A stretch of DNA of 64,000 nt from an uncultured Aquimarina sp. (lineage in GTDB: Bacteria > Bacteroidota > Bacteroidia > Flavobacteriales > Flavobacteriaceae): assembly GCA_947498785.1 (NCBI GenBank), contig CANMLS010000005.1:1-64000 (forward strand), in the 5' to 3' direction. This document shows positions 43,217 to 52,131 of the stretch, piece by piece. Below the pieces are notes generated by a model, which was not told the DNA's origin, did not search any database, and saw only the letters and a program-made list of their open reading frames with translations. The translations under genes and the position numbers were made by a program. How positions within the stretch are numbered: position 1 is the first letter of the stretch; the number at the start of each line of letters is the position of its first letter.

Positions 43217-45937
43217 ATGAAAATTTTAAACATTACCCTGTGGGTAATGACAATCCTGTCATTACAGCACATCATTGCACAGACAAAAGTTGATATAGAT
43301 ATATCTACAGAACGATATTTGGGTGAAATATCTGAACTTGACAGAACCAAATATTTTACCATTCACAGTAATTCAAATGATGCTGATCATAAAAAACTAT
43401 ATGAAGATTTTAATGTAACGCCTGGTAGAGGGTTTTGGGGAGCATTCTCATATGCAAAAAGTAAAACCGGAGTTGTAGGAGAGTATCCTTCCTATAGCAA
43501 TTCTAATCATACTACAACGCGTAATGTTACTCGTTTTATTGGTACAGAACATCCAAGAAATGTAGTGCGATATAACCTGAGTAAGGAAGTGGCAGCAGCA
43601 TGGGCTGCAGAATATTATAAAAATCATGTAAATGATTCTGGAAGACCAGAGTTTTTTGAGCCTATGAATGAGCCTTTTGTACATTCTGGAGATGCTGTAT
43701 TTGCAGAACAGCAACCAGATAATCAAAAAATGCGAATTCGAATGGCAGAATGGTTTGGAGCTATAGGTAAAAAATTCGATGAAACACCAGAATTAGCAAA
43801 AATGAAAGTAATAGGTTATTCTAGCGCTTGGCCATCAATGGAGCTTTGGGATTTTGGTCATTGGAATACGCGTATGAAAATGTTTATGGATGTTGCAGGA
43901 GATCATATGGATGCATTTGCTACTCATCTTTATGACGGGATTAATGTTACTGGTCAAGATAATAAACGATCAGGGAGTAACTCAGAAGCGATTTTAGATC
44001 TTATTGAGACATACAGCTATGCCAAGTGGGGTACAGTAAAACCTCATGCAATTACAGAATATGGTGGTATAGAGAAAGGGTATCCTGCAGGTTATAGTGA
44101 TACAAAAAGTGCTTTAACTTTAAAATCGATTAATGCTATTTTATTCAACCTATTAGATCGAGAAGATAGAATGGCAATTTCGATTCCTTTTATTACAGGT
44201 AAAGCAACATGGCATATAAATGCTTCAAATAATTATGAACCTTATGTTCCTGCTTTATGGAGACCACTATCTATTGTACCTACAGATAACCCTAATAGAC
44301 CAACCTTGGCAGATTGGAATTATACATCTAAAATAGATTTTTACAAATTATGGTCTGATGTAGAAGGAAAAAGAATTCATGTTAATAGTAGCAATCCCGA
44401 TGTTCAAATTCAGGGTTTTGCTAAAGATAATAAAGTATATATTGCGTTAAATAACCTTGATGATACTTCGCAAAGTACAGTATTAAATATGATTTCTGAT
44501 GTATCAGGATTGGAAAAAGTGAGAATAAAAAGTTTAAAGATTTATGATAACGCCAGTCCTGTATATGTAGATACTGAAATTAAAAATGCACCTAGTACTA
44601 TAGTGCTGATACCTAATGAAACCGTTGTTTTAGAATATACATTTAGTAACACATTAGCATTTTCGAATACAATTAGAAGAACAAATTACTATTCAGACAA
44701 ACATCTTCAGAAAATTGAAGCAAATACTGAAACTTCTTTTGTTTATAATGGTATAAAAACAGGAAGTGGTTATGCTACGTTAAAAATGGCTATTGGAAGA
44801 AAGCATAATATGTCTAAATCTCCTATAGTAAAAATAAATGATATTGCAGTACATGTACCTTCAAATTGGAAAGGGTATGATCAAAAAAATAGAGATGATT
44901 TTTTTGGAACTATAGATATACCTTTTCCAATAGAACTTCTAAAAGTTGATAATACGATTACAGTTAGTTTTCCTGATAGTGGTGGAAGAATAAGCTCTAT
45001 GATTTTAGAGGTTAAAAAGTATGATAAAGATGTAGTAGGTAGTAAGGATTCCATTATTTTTCCTGAAGTTATAACAAAACTTCCGATAGCTGATGTATAT
45101 AGTATAAATGTTAACTACGAAGCAGTTGAAGATAGAGAGATTATAGCAGAGTTTTGGTCTCCAAAAGGCAGGTTAGCTAGTAGTAAAAGGTTAATCGTTC
45201 CTGCTGGTTTTGGGTCAAAATCGATTACTCTGAAACTAAAAACACCTACTGTACCAGGGGATCAATATTCTTTTAAAGCATATATACGACCAATTAGGTC
45301 AAATAAAGGAGAAATTTTAGACGCAGCTCAGATTGATAACATAGTAATTTCAGAAGTAATAGAGTATGGTGATTTGGTATCGTTTAAGGATGCGCCAACT
45401 ACAATTCTATCAACCACTTCATATACTTTTAATTTGAATTATGAAGCATCTACAGATCGAGAAATAGTGGTAGAATTTTGGTCGTCTACCAATTGGATGG
45501 GTCAACAAATGGAAATAGTTCCTACAGGAAGAGGTGTACAATCAATCACTGTTAATTTAGCATCGGCACCAACACCAGAATCTGGATATATCTTTAAAAC
45601 TCACATACGACCTTTAGGAACAAATTGGCAAGACGCTATAGACGCAGACCAGGTTAACAATGTAACGGTAACAGAAAATAAGAGAGAAAAAGAATCTCTA
45701 CATTTTAATACGCAAAATCTATTAATTGTACCTAATCCAGTTGTTGATAAATTTACAATTCATAATTTAAATAAAAATGCTTTTATACGTATTTTAAACC
45801 TTAATGGAAAAGAAATACTATCAAAAAGGATGAATTTGAAATCCATTGATAATGTAATAGATGTAGCTGGTTTAAGCAGGGGGATGTATTTTATTTCTAT
45901 TGATAACGGACCAATTATTAAATTGATTAAAAAATAA
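43217..45937 (+). CDS. GH86-type beta-agarase/beta-porphyranase, secreted by T9SS
   Basis: A 906-residue secreted enzyme. Order: signal peptide (ends HIIAQ, residue 22); a TIM-barrel catalytic domain resembling glycoside hydrolase family 86, with likely acid/base Glu152 in EPMNEPFVH and nucleophile Glu281 in AITEYGG; beta-sandwich domains to about 600; two tandem repeats (about 612-713 and 722-818, each with NYEA..DREI..EFWS and a .IRP motif); and a type A T9SS sorting domain from about 835 (IVPNPVVDKFTI ... GLSRGMYFISI). GH86 enzymes cut agar or porphyran from red algae. Which of the two is the substrate cannot be told here. No susC/susD pair or sulfatase is nearby, so it is not in a full utilisation locus within this window. 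Confidence 0.82.
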   Translation: MKILNITLWVMTILSLQHIIAQTKVDIDISTERYLGEISELDRTKYFTIHSNSNDADHKKLYEDFNVTPGRGFWGAFSYAKSKTGVVGEYPSYSNSNHTTTRNVTRFIGTEHPRNVVRYNLSKEVAAAWAAEYYKNHVNDSGRPEFFEPMNEPFVHSGDAVFAEQQPDNQKMRIRMAEWFGAIGKKFDETPELAKMKVIGYSSAWPSMELWDFGHWNTRMKMFMDVAGDHMDAFATHLYDGINVTGQDNKRSGSNSEAILDLIETYSYAKWGTVKPHAITEYGGIEKGYPAGYSDTKSALTLKSINAILFNLLDREDRMAISIPFITGKATWHINASNNYEPYVPALWRPLSIVPTDNPNRPTLADWNYTSKIDFYKLWSDVEGKRIHVNSSNPDVQIQGFAKDNKVYIALNNLDDTSQSTVLNMISDVSGLEKVRIKSLKIYDNASPVYVDTEIKNAPSTIVLIPNETVVLEYTFSNTLAFSNTIRRTNYYSDKHLQKIEANTETSFVYNGIKTGSGYATLKMAIGRKHNMSKSPIVKINDIAVHVPSNWKGYDQKNRDDFFGTIDIPFPIELLKVDNTITVSFPDSGGRISSMILEVKKYDKDVVGSKDSIIFPEVITKLPIADVYSINVNYEAVEDREIIAEFWSPKGRLASSKRLIVPAGFGSKSITLKLKTPTVPGDQYSFKAYIRPIRSNKGEILDAAQIDNIVISEVIEYGDLVSFKDAPTTILSTTSYTFNLNYEASTDREIVVEFWSSTNWMGQQMEIVPTGRGVQSITVNLASAPTPESGYIFKTHIRPLGTNWQDAIDADQVNNVTVTENKREKESLHFNTQNLLIVPNPVVDKFTIHNLNKNAFIRILNLNGKEILSKRMNLKSIDNVIDVAGLSRGMYFISIDNGPIIKLIKK

Positions 45938-45956
45938 ATACAGAAAGATGGTTATA

Positions 45957-46030
45957 GGTTGTTTAAATATTGAAAGCTTCCCGACATTTCTTGTTTAGTT
46001 TTCAATGTTTAAATAACCTTTCATTTTTTA
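45957..46030 (+). terminator. imperfect terminator hairpin after the GH86 gene
   Basis: GGTTGTTTAAATATTGAAA and TTTCAATGTTTAAATAACC pair with single bulges around a loop of about 24 nt, followed by TTTCATTTTTT. It begins 20 nt after the GH86 stop. Confidence 0.5.
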
Positions 46031-46188
46031 AATATAAATCTATTTTTTTAGTAAATCGTAATGTTTTTATAGTCAAGAGATATTTAAGTTAAACTTTTAT
46101 AATAATTAAACCTAAGGAAAATATCTCTCGACTTTCAACTTTTTAAACATATAAACTTGGTATAAGAATTTGGTTTAAAAAAGCTGTC

Positions 46189-46256
46189 AGATTGAGTGAT
46201 TTTTCATAGTGACCTCTCTCAACTCCGCTCGAGGTGACAGAAGAAAAACTATATCG
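46189..46256 (+). repeat. interspersed repeat family A, copy 2
   Basis: Same block order as the minus-strand copy at 145-211: GAGTGATTTTT, ATAGTGAC, CTCTC, CTCGAG, ACAG, AAGAAAAA, ATATCG. This copy has about 9 extra bases before CTCGAG and lacks about 6 after ACAG. Confidence 0.6.
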
Positions 46257-46317
46257 ATCTATTTTCCATGCTCGGGATAATTGGGTTTTTGACATTAGTT
46301 TTTTGAAAAAAATTAGG

Positions 46318-46383
46318 CCTAAAGAAACGCCTTATAATGAAATTTAAAAATTAATATTATTCTTTATAAAGCCTTTCTTTAGG
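46318..46383. terminator. long-stem terminator after the GyrI-like gene
   Basis: CCTAAAGAAACGCCTTATAA pairs with TTATAAAGCCTTTCTTTAGG at 18 of 20 positions around a 26-nt AT-rich loop. On the minus strand it is followed by TAATTTTTTT and begins 9 nt after the stop of the gene at 46392. Confidence 0.65.
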
Positions 46384-46391
46384 TTATTATC

Positions 46392-46850
46392 TTATTTAAT
46401 AGCAATAAAAATATCTACTTCTGCATCTTTGGGGTTCTTTGCTTCTTCTCCATATACTTCAAAATCGGTACTATACGTTCGGTCTAAATCTGTTTCCCAT
46501 ATGTTTACCCATTTATCATAAATTACACCTTGAGTGATATCTCCTTTTGCAGTAAATCGAGAGTATGTGCTTTTTTGTACTTGTACTCCTGTCATACCTT
46601 CAGGGATCGCGTCCAGATTTTCTACTCTACAACCCAATATCATAGTATAGGCTTCTGTGTGATCACTTTCATAATCTGTATATATTGCATAAATTGTATC
46701 TTCAAGTTTATTTGGTATTTTATGCATTGTTTCATCAGCCGTAAATGTATCCCATAAGGCAGGGATATCTTTTGCAAATTTTTCATTTTTTTTGGTTGTA
46801 CGTACAGAAACTCCAATAACCCAAAAAGGGTTAAGTTTAGTTTTTATCAT
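46392..46850 (-). CDS. GyrI-like effector-binding domain protein
   Basis: A 152-residue single-domain protein of the GyrI-like/AraC effector-binding (SOUL-type) fold. The pattern includes FWVIGVSVRTT at the start, IPALWDTF, IYAIYTDYESDHTEAYTMILGCRVE and the C-terminal IYDKWVNIWETDLDRTYSTDFEVYGE with DIFIAIK. Stand-alone members bind small cationic or hydrophobic ligands or hydrolyse cyclic peptides; no DNA-binding domain is attached here. Role unknown. It lies between GH86 and the broken lipoprotein gene, behind a 460-nt gap. Confidence 0.85.
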   Translation of the reverse strand: MIKTKLNPFWVIGVSVRTTKKNEKFAKDIPALWDTFTADETMHKIPNKLEDTIYAIYTDYESDHTEAYTMILGCRVENLDAIPEGMTGVQVQKSTYSRFTAKGDITQGVIYDKWVNIWETDLDRTYSTDFEVYGEEAKNPKDAEVDIFIAIK

Positions 46851-47312
46851 GATTTAGATTGTTAAAATTAATATCAGGATAAAATTATATAGGTATTATG
46901 ACAAAGGTGTGTCAGTAGTATATATAACCTTAAAAAATATAATGAAATTGACTAGATGTTTTTATATTTTGAGTTTGGATAATTTGTTATTAGCTTTCTA
47001 TTTCTATTAAAATTCTATCCAGTCAAGACTATAAGTTATTTCTTTAATCTAGTTTTTTTGATATTTTTATTTCTATGACTAGTCCTAAATAATGGAAACA
47101 GATTATTACTAGATTAAATTTATTAAATGTTGAAGAGGGTGTTTGATTTTTCAAACACCCTCTTTTTTATTACGAATTTTCTTCAAAAACACTTTAGTTT
47201 AAATGTTTCTATAGAAAAATTAAGAAGATAATCAGCGGTTTTTAAGAATAAGTCAACCGTATTTCAGGAAAAATTACTTTTCATCTCTCTTTTATTAGTT
47301 GTCACTAGAGTA
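46851..47312. other. intergenic region with CTAG cluster and orphan terminator
   Basis: No frame looks coding. CTAG occurs four times within about 165 bp. TTTAATCTAG at 47043-47052 and CTAGATTAAA at 47109-47118 are a perfect 10-bp inverted repeat 56 bp apart. A strong hairpin follows at 47133-47168. A short plus-strand RNA ending there is possible but unproven. Confidence 0.45.
47133..47168 (+). terminator. strong hairpin terminator without an obvious gene
   Basis: AAGAGGGTGTTTGA pairs perfectly with TCAAACACCCTCTT around TTTT, then TTTT. The T run follows only on the plus strand, yet the nearest plus-strand gene ends 1.2 kb upstream beyond another gene. It lies 145 nt after the minus-strand stop at 47313, where it would lack a T run. 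Confidence 0.75.
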
Positions 47313-48133
47313 TTATTCACATTTTGTTTCACTGGAAGCAATGTCATCCTTTGTAGCAGTATCTTGCGTTATGTCTTCTGTAAATAATACAAATTTATCT
47401 ATTCCATGTCCTTTTGATCTTCCTGAGATTTCTATTGTATAATCCCCGGGATTATCAAAAACTACAAAAATATTGTGAGCATCATTATCACTTGTAGAGG
47501 ATTGCCAATGCCATTTATTAGCCTTATTCATATAGATTTTGAACCATCCTTCTTTACCTGATCCAGCAGGTACAGTAGATGTTTGTCCATTACTCTCAGG
47601 AATAGGATCTAAAGTAGTACCTTTTGGATATACAATATGTCCATCACCTTTTTTTCCATAAAAATGTTTTGCATTTGGAATCCTCAACCATGAATCATTG
47701 TGTTCAGACCCCTCATTTCCAATGGTTATGTAAGAACGCCATAGGAATCGATATGTTCCAGGTTTAGTAATTCTAATTTTATATGATAATAGACCTTCTC
47801 CAGGTTTACCAAGAAAATTTTCTCCATTCCACACTAAATAGCCAGATCCAGAAAATTCAGATAAGTTTTTTGTTAAGCTCCAAGAGGTATCAGAAAAATC
47901 TACATTCTCTGATTCAATAATAAGTAAACCATCTTTTTCAATAAATACTTTGTTTTGTCCATTTTCACAATTATTATTGTTTGGATCTGGTGTGGGGTCA
48001 GGTGTAGGTTCAGGTTCAGGGTTTGTTACTTCCCTCCAGGTTCATCAGTATCGTTATTATCATCACTACTACATGCAATTAATAAGGTAAAAAGGAAAAA
48101 GTACAAAAGATGTTTTAGGTTTTTAGATGTCAT
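47313..48133 (-). pseudogene. frameshifted lipoprotein with carbohydrate-binding-like domain
   Basis: Starting at the ATG at 48131-48133, frame 1 gives a lipoprotein signal (LFTLLIACSSDDNNDTDEP, lipobox LIAC) and then stops after EPGGK. Adding one G to the GGG run (plus-strand CCC at 48032-48034) restores the reading GGEVTNPEPEPTPDPTPDPN, which continues without a stop to the end, about 273 residues in all. The C-terminal 200 residues (ENVDFSDTSW, GYLVWNGENF, YKIRITKPGTYRFLWRS, EHNDSWLRIPNAKHFYG, IEISGRSKGHGIDKFVLF) resemble a beta-sandwich module found with marine polysaccharidases. Surface export is suggested by the acidic residues after the Cys. Real mutation or sequencing error cannot be separated here. 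Confidence 0.8.
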
Positions 48134-48856
48134 AAGTATTAGTTTTTGTGTAATAAGGGTTAAATTTAGTAAGCTTCTATTTTTTTCTAAAATTAAATAA
48201 AACGTTGGTTTTTCCAGATAATTATTCGAAAGTTATTTAAATAAACCCATTTGTTCTAATTATGATATTCATTTAGAATTTTTAGCCTCTCATTGGGCTT
48301 TAATTCTACTAGGGTAGCTTTGAAATAAAATACATTTTCAGGAGCATTCCTCGTAAATTTATTTGGAAGTTGTTGATTTAACCCATTTCGCATTCTGAAA
48401 ATAATTTTCAATATAAACGCGTAACAGGTCTAAATAAATTGATGAGATAGGATGATTTTATTTCTAATAAACCTTATTCATTAATAATAGATCGTCGCAA
48501 AAGGTTCTTAAAAATGATTAATACCAAGCAACTATAACTAGGCTAGCCCTTATCTTATCACTTTCACCTTTACTATAATGTAGTGAAATAGTGGTAGAGA
48601 TAGGCGTCTAATCCAATAGATTATCCATCTAGGTAAAAAAAATACGTCTGATTTTTTTGATCGTAAATCGCAGATACAATCTGCCAAAGTAGCCAGTGAG
48701 ATTAATTCCATTGCGAAAAGATAAAAAATAAGAAAATACTCAGCAATGGTCTTAATATGTGTATGCACAAAAAAGGCAATGATGTTTGGTATAGACACTG
48801 CACTTTATAAGCAGCGATGATGAGTGAAAATATGGTAAGAGATACCATTCATACAG
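48134..48856. other. long gene-poor region with repeat B copy 2
   Basis: Holds interspersed repeat B copy 2 (48297-48379). A minus-strand open frame at 48550-48798 (82 codons, hydrophobic, ending WIIYWIRRLSLPLFHYIIVKVK) has no recognisable family; an overlapping frame nearby is also hydrophobic, so it may be a decayed membrane-protein gene or chance. Several CTAG sites occur near 48280 and 48540. Nothing else is recognised. Confidence 0.4.
48297..48379 (+). repeat. interspersed repeat family B, copy 2
   Basis: Aligns over about 83 bp with 28071-28154 in the same orientation. Conserved blocks: TTTAATTC, AGG, AAAAT.CATTTT.AG.AG.AT, CTCGT and TGTTGATTT. Confidence 0.55.
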
Positions 48857-49312
48857 TTATTTTACACGTACTGTATCTGGAACTAACCCTGTATAATCTC
48901 CACCATGTCTAATCACATCACGAACTATAGATGAAGAAATATAACTCTTCCCCGAAGACGTTAATAGAAATACAGTTTCAATATCAGACATATTTCTATT
49001 AGTGTGAGCAATCGCTTTTTCGAACTCAAAATCTCCAGGATTTCGAAGTCCTCTAAGGATAAAATTAGCATTTTGTTGTTTGCAAAAATCTACAGTCAAT
49101 CCTTTGTAAGTCATTACTTTAATTCTGGATTCATTTTTAAATGCTTCTTCCATAAAGTGTTTTCGTTTTTCCAGAGAGAACATATACTTTTTTTCAGCAT
49201 TTATGCCTATGGCAAGAATAATTTCATCAAATAATGTGAGACCTCTTTCGATAATGTCATAGTGTCCCAGTGTTATTGGATCAAAGGACCCCGGAAAAAC
49301 AGCTCTTCTCAT
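48857..49312 (-). CDS. coaD: phosphopantetheine adenylyltransferase
   Basis: CoaD makes dephospho-CoA from 4'-phosphopantetheine and ATP. The 151-residue protein has the nucleotidyltransferase motif FPGSFDPITLGHYDIIERG, KRKHFMEEAF, ANFILRGLRNPGDFEFE, ETVFLLTSS and the C-terminal SYISSSIVRDVIRHGGDYTGLVP. Length and motifs are standard. It lies 83 nt after ddl on the same strand, so the two may share a message. Confidence 0.97.
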   Translation of the reverse strand: MRRAVFPGSFDPITLGHYDIIERGLTLFDEIILAIGINAEKKYMFSLEKRKHFMEEAFKNESRIKVMTYKGLTVDFCKQQNANFILRGLRNPGDFEFEKAIAHTNRNMSDIETVFLLTSSGKSYISSSIVRDVIRHGGDYTGLVPDTVRVK

Positions 49313-49395
49313 GAGTGAGTATTGATTGTTGTACTTACAAAGATAAATGAATTTATGACTTAAGAAATTAGAAAATACAAATCACTAATTAATAC

Positions 49396-50379
49396 TTATA
49401 TTTTTTTGTTTAAGCAAGATTCTATAGCACTAGAGAACAGTTCTTTTAGGTTAATCCCTGCCTGATTAGCTTGTTGAGGAAGAATACTGGCTTCACTTAA
49501 TCCAGGGGTTGTATTCATTTCTACAAAATATGGCTCACCATGATGAAAAATATATTCGCTTCTAGAAAAACCTTTCATTTTTAGAATTTGATACACTTTT
49601 AGTGCTAAATCCTTAACTTTTTTGGTGTCTTCTTCAGATAAACGAGCTGGGGTGATCTCTTCAGATTTTCCTAAATATTTTGCTTCATAATCAAAGAATT
49701 CATTTTCTGTTACGATCTCTGTAATTGGCAATACGATATCTTTTCCGTTATGTTGAATAACACCAACAGAAACTTCTGTTCCACTTAAAAAAGACTCGAT
49801 AATGATTTCATCATCTTCTTTATAAGCGACCTCTATCGCGGGAAGTAATTCTTCCTTAGTTTTTACTTTGGATACACCATAGCTACTTCCAGCCTTATTA
49901 GCTTTTACAAAACAAGGTAATCCAACAGTATCCAGAATAGCTTTACTGTCAATATGATCTCCTCGGTTCAAAAAATAGTTAGTTGCAGTAGCTATTCCAT
50001 AAGGCTTTAAGGCACTAATACAATCACGTTTATTGAATGTAAGCGCTGCTTGATAAAAATCACAAGCAGTTTGCGGGATTCCTATTAATTCAAAATAAGC
50101 TTGAAGTAAACCATCTTCACCAGGTGTTCCGTGAATGGCATTAAAGGCAGCCTCAAAAGTTATTTTTGTCCCCTCTAATGTTAATGAAAAATCATTTTTA
50201 TCTATAGTGTGTTTTTGATTGCTATCATCTTCATAATACCAAATATCTTTGGTAATGTGAACACGATAGGGGGTATATTGATTTCTATCAAGGTTTTTGT
50301 AAACTACATTTCCGCTTTGGATAGAGATTTCAAATTCACTTGAATACCCTCCCATCAAAATTGCGATGTTTTTCTTCAT
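49396..50379 (-). CDS. ddl: D-alanine-D-alanine ligase
   Basis: Ddl joins two D-Ala for the peptidoglycan stem peptide. The 327-residue ATP-grasp enzyme starts KNIAILMGGYSSEFEISIQSG and has FNAIHGTPGEDGLLQAYFE, FVKANKAGSSYGVSKVK, IIESFLSGTEVSVGV and the ligand-binding end GFSRSEYIFHHGEPYFVEMNTTPGLSEASILPQQA. All typical. With murB it is the second peptidoglycan-precursor gene in the window. It is divergent from the PASTA protein gene. Confidence 0.96.
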   Translation of the reverse strand: MKKNIAILMGGYSSEFEISIQSGNVVYKNLDRNQYTPYRVHITKDIWYYEDDSNQKHTIDKNDFSLTLEGTKITFEAAFNAIHGTPGEDGLLQAYFELIGIPQTACDFYQAALTFNKRDCISALKPYGIATATNYFLNRGDHIDSKAILDTVGLPCFVKANKAGSSYGVSKVKTKEELLPAIEVAYKEDDEIIIESFLSGTEVSVGVIQHNGKDIVLPITEIVTENEFFDYEAKYLGKSEEITPARLSEEDTKKVKDLALKVYQILKMKGFSRSEYIFHHGEPYFVEMNTTPGLSEASILPQQANQAGINLKELFSSAIESCLNKKI

Positions 50380-50473
50380 TAAGTGGCTTTTGAAAACAAA
50401 AATATCATTTCTCTAATAAGAAAAGCGTAAAACTTTCCGTTTTTATATATTTGTCCAAATTATAAATATAATT

Positions 50474-51070
50474 ATGAGTGTAATTATCAATTTCTTCAAG
50501 GACCTTTTTAAATTTGTATATAGCAAAATATTCTTGATACAGCTGGTTATAGCTATTGCAATGATTGCTATTCTCTCATATGTAGCACTACAATGGTTAG
50601 AAAGTACTACAAATCATAATCAACGTATTGTAGTTCCTAGTTTAAGTAAAAAGACTTTGGACGAAGTAGGAAAAGTCCTTGACGAGAAAGATTTGAGATA
50701 TGAAGTTCAGGATTCTGCAAATTTTAATCCCGATTTTCCTAGATATTCTGTTATTGAACAAAATCCTCTTGCAGGCAGTGAAGTAAAAGAAAACCGTAAG
50801 ATATATGTAACTTTAAATCCATCAGGTTATCGTAAGATAGAAGTTCCCGAAGTGATACAAAGAACAAGAAGACAGGTAGAACCAAAACTAATTGCTCTGG
50901 GGTTCAAAATAGGTTCTATAACTTATCAACCTAATATTGCAAGGGATATGGTTTTGGAACTAAGACATAAAGGAAAAAGACTAAAACCAGGAACTAAACT
51001 CATGAAAACTTCTACGATAGACCTAGTGTTAGGAGATGGAAAAAGAGAAACAATAAATCTTTCCAATTAA
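50474..51070 (+). CDS. membrane-anchored PASTA-domain protein
   Basis: A 198-residue protein with a single membrane helix near residues 20-42 (FLIQLVIAIAMIAILSYVALQW) and two or three PASTA domains after it: VVPSLSKKTLDEVGKVLDEKDLRYEV, SVIEQNPLAGSEVKENRKIYVTLN and VPEVIQRTRRQVEPKLIALGFKIG. PASTA domains bind peptidoglycan or stem peptides in other bacteria. There is no kinase domain. It sits between ddl (divergent) and the pseudouridine synthase gene, 11 nt before the latter. Confidence 0.9.
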   Translation: MSVIINFFKDLFKFVYSKIFLIQLVIAIAMIAILSYVALQWLESTTNHNQRIVVPSLSKKTLDEVGKVLDEKDLRYEVQDSANFNPDFPRYSVIEQNPLAGSEVKENRKIYVTLNPSGYRKIEVPEVIQRTRRQVEPKLIALGFKIGSITYQPNIARDMVLELRHKGKRLKPGTKLMKTSTIDLVLGDGKRETINLSN

Positions 51071-51081
51071 TATAAAATATT

Positions 51082-52131
51082 TTGGAGGAAAACTTGAATA
51101 TAGAAGATTTTGATGCTACCGATGATGATTTATATGAGCATTATCGTTTTGTTGCAGGTGCGGGACAAATTCCTTTGCGGGTAGACAAGTTTTTAATGAA
51201 TTTTGTTGAAAATGCAACTAGAAATAAGATTCAACAAGCGGCTAAAGATGGTAGCGTATTTGTAAATGATATAGCTGTTAAATCAAATCATAAAGTAAAG
51301 CCTAACGATGTAGTTCGGGTATTGTTTTCACATCCTCCTTATGAAAATCTATTAACTCCGGAAGATATACCATTGGATATTGTGTATGAAGATGATGCTT
51401 TGCTTGTGGTTAATAAACCAGCTGGAATGGTGGTACATCCAGGTCATGGAAATTATTCTGGAACTTTAATCAATGCTTTAATTTATCACTTTGATAACCT
51501 ACCTAATAATAGTAGTAATCGCCCAGGGTTAGTACATCGTATTGATAAAGATACCAGTGGATTACTAGTAGTTGCGAAAACCGAGGAAGCAATGACGCAT
51601 TTGTCAAAGCAATTCTTTAATAAAACCAGTGAAAGAGAATATGTGGCTATTGTATGGGGAAATATTAGTGAAGAGGAAGGGGTTATTGAAGGTAATATAG
51701 GTCGTCATCCTAAGAATAGATTACAGAATACTGTTTTTGAAGGAGAAGAGGAAGAAAAAGGGAAACCTGCCATTACACATTATAAAGTTATTGAACGGTT
51801 AGGATACGCAACCTTGGTTTCCTGTACTCTTGAAACAGGAAGAACACACCAAATAAGAGTACATATGAAATATATCGGCCATACACTATTTAATGATGAA
51901 CGTTATGGAGGAGATAAGATATTAAAAGGTACGACATTTACTAAATATAGACAGTTTGTAGAAAATTGTTTTAAAGTTTTACCCCGACAAGCTTTACATG
52001 CTAGAACTCTCGGTTTTGTACACCCAGTAACAGGGAAAAAAATGCATTTCGAAACTCCTATTCCAGATGATATACAACACTGTGTAGAAAGATGGAGAAA
52101 TTATGCCAAAAATCAGCTATCTGAGGATTAA
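51082..52131 (+). CDS. RluA/RluD-family 23S rRNA pseudouridine synthase
   Basis: A 349-residue protein with an N-terminal S4 RNA-binding domain (about 28-95, PLRVDKFLMNFVENATRNKIQQAAKDGSV) and a pseudouridine synthase domain with the catalytic Asp in GLVHRIDKDTSGLLVVAKT, the RTHQIRVHMKYIGH motif and LHARTLGFVHP near the end. It is closest to RluD, which modifies helix 69 of 23S rRNA. The start is a TTG (MEENLNIEDFD); a second TTG four codons later, preceded by GGAGG, is also possible. Probably co-transcribed with the PASTA gene. Confidence 0.93.
   Translation: MEENLNIEDFDATDDDLYEHYRFVAGAGQIPLRVDKFLMNFVENATRNKIQQAAKDGSVFVNDIAVKSNHKVKPNDVVRVLFSHPPYENLLTPEDIPLDIVYEDDALLVVNKPAGMVVHPGHGNYSGTLINALIYHFDNLPNNSSNRPGLVHRIDKDTSGLLVVAKTEEAMTHLSKQFFNKTSEREYVAIVWGNISEEEGVIEGNIGRHPKNRLQNTVFEGEEEEKGKPAITHYKVIERLGYATLVSCTLETGRTHQIRVHMKYIGHTLFNDERYGGDKILKGTTFTKYRQFVENCFKVLPRQALHARTLGFVHPVTGKKMHFETPIPDDIQHCVERWRNYAKNQLSED

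Larger units (their letters stand above)
45938..46391. other. intergenic region between GH86 and GyrI-like genes
   Basis: No gene is visible. It contains the GH86 terminator, repeat family A copy 2 and the terminator of the GyrI-like gene; nothing else stands out. Confidence 0.55.

Noticed and set aside
41658..48856. Accessory region as a defence island or prophage
   Set aside because: No nuclease, helicase, toxin-antitoxin, integrase or phage structural gene could be recognised; contents fit scattered surface and polysaccharide functions.
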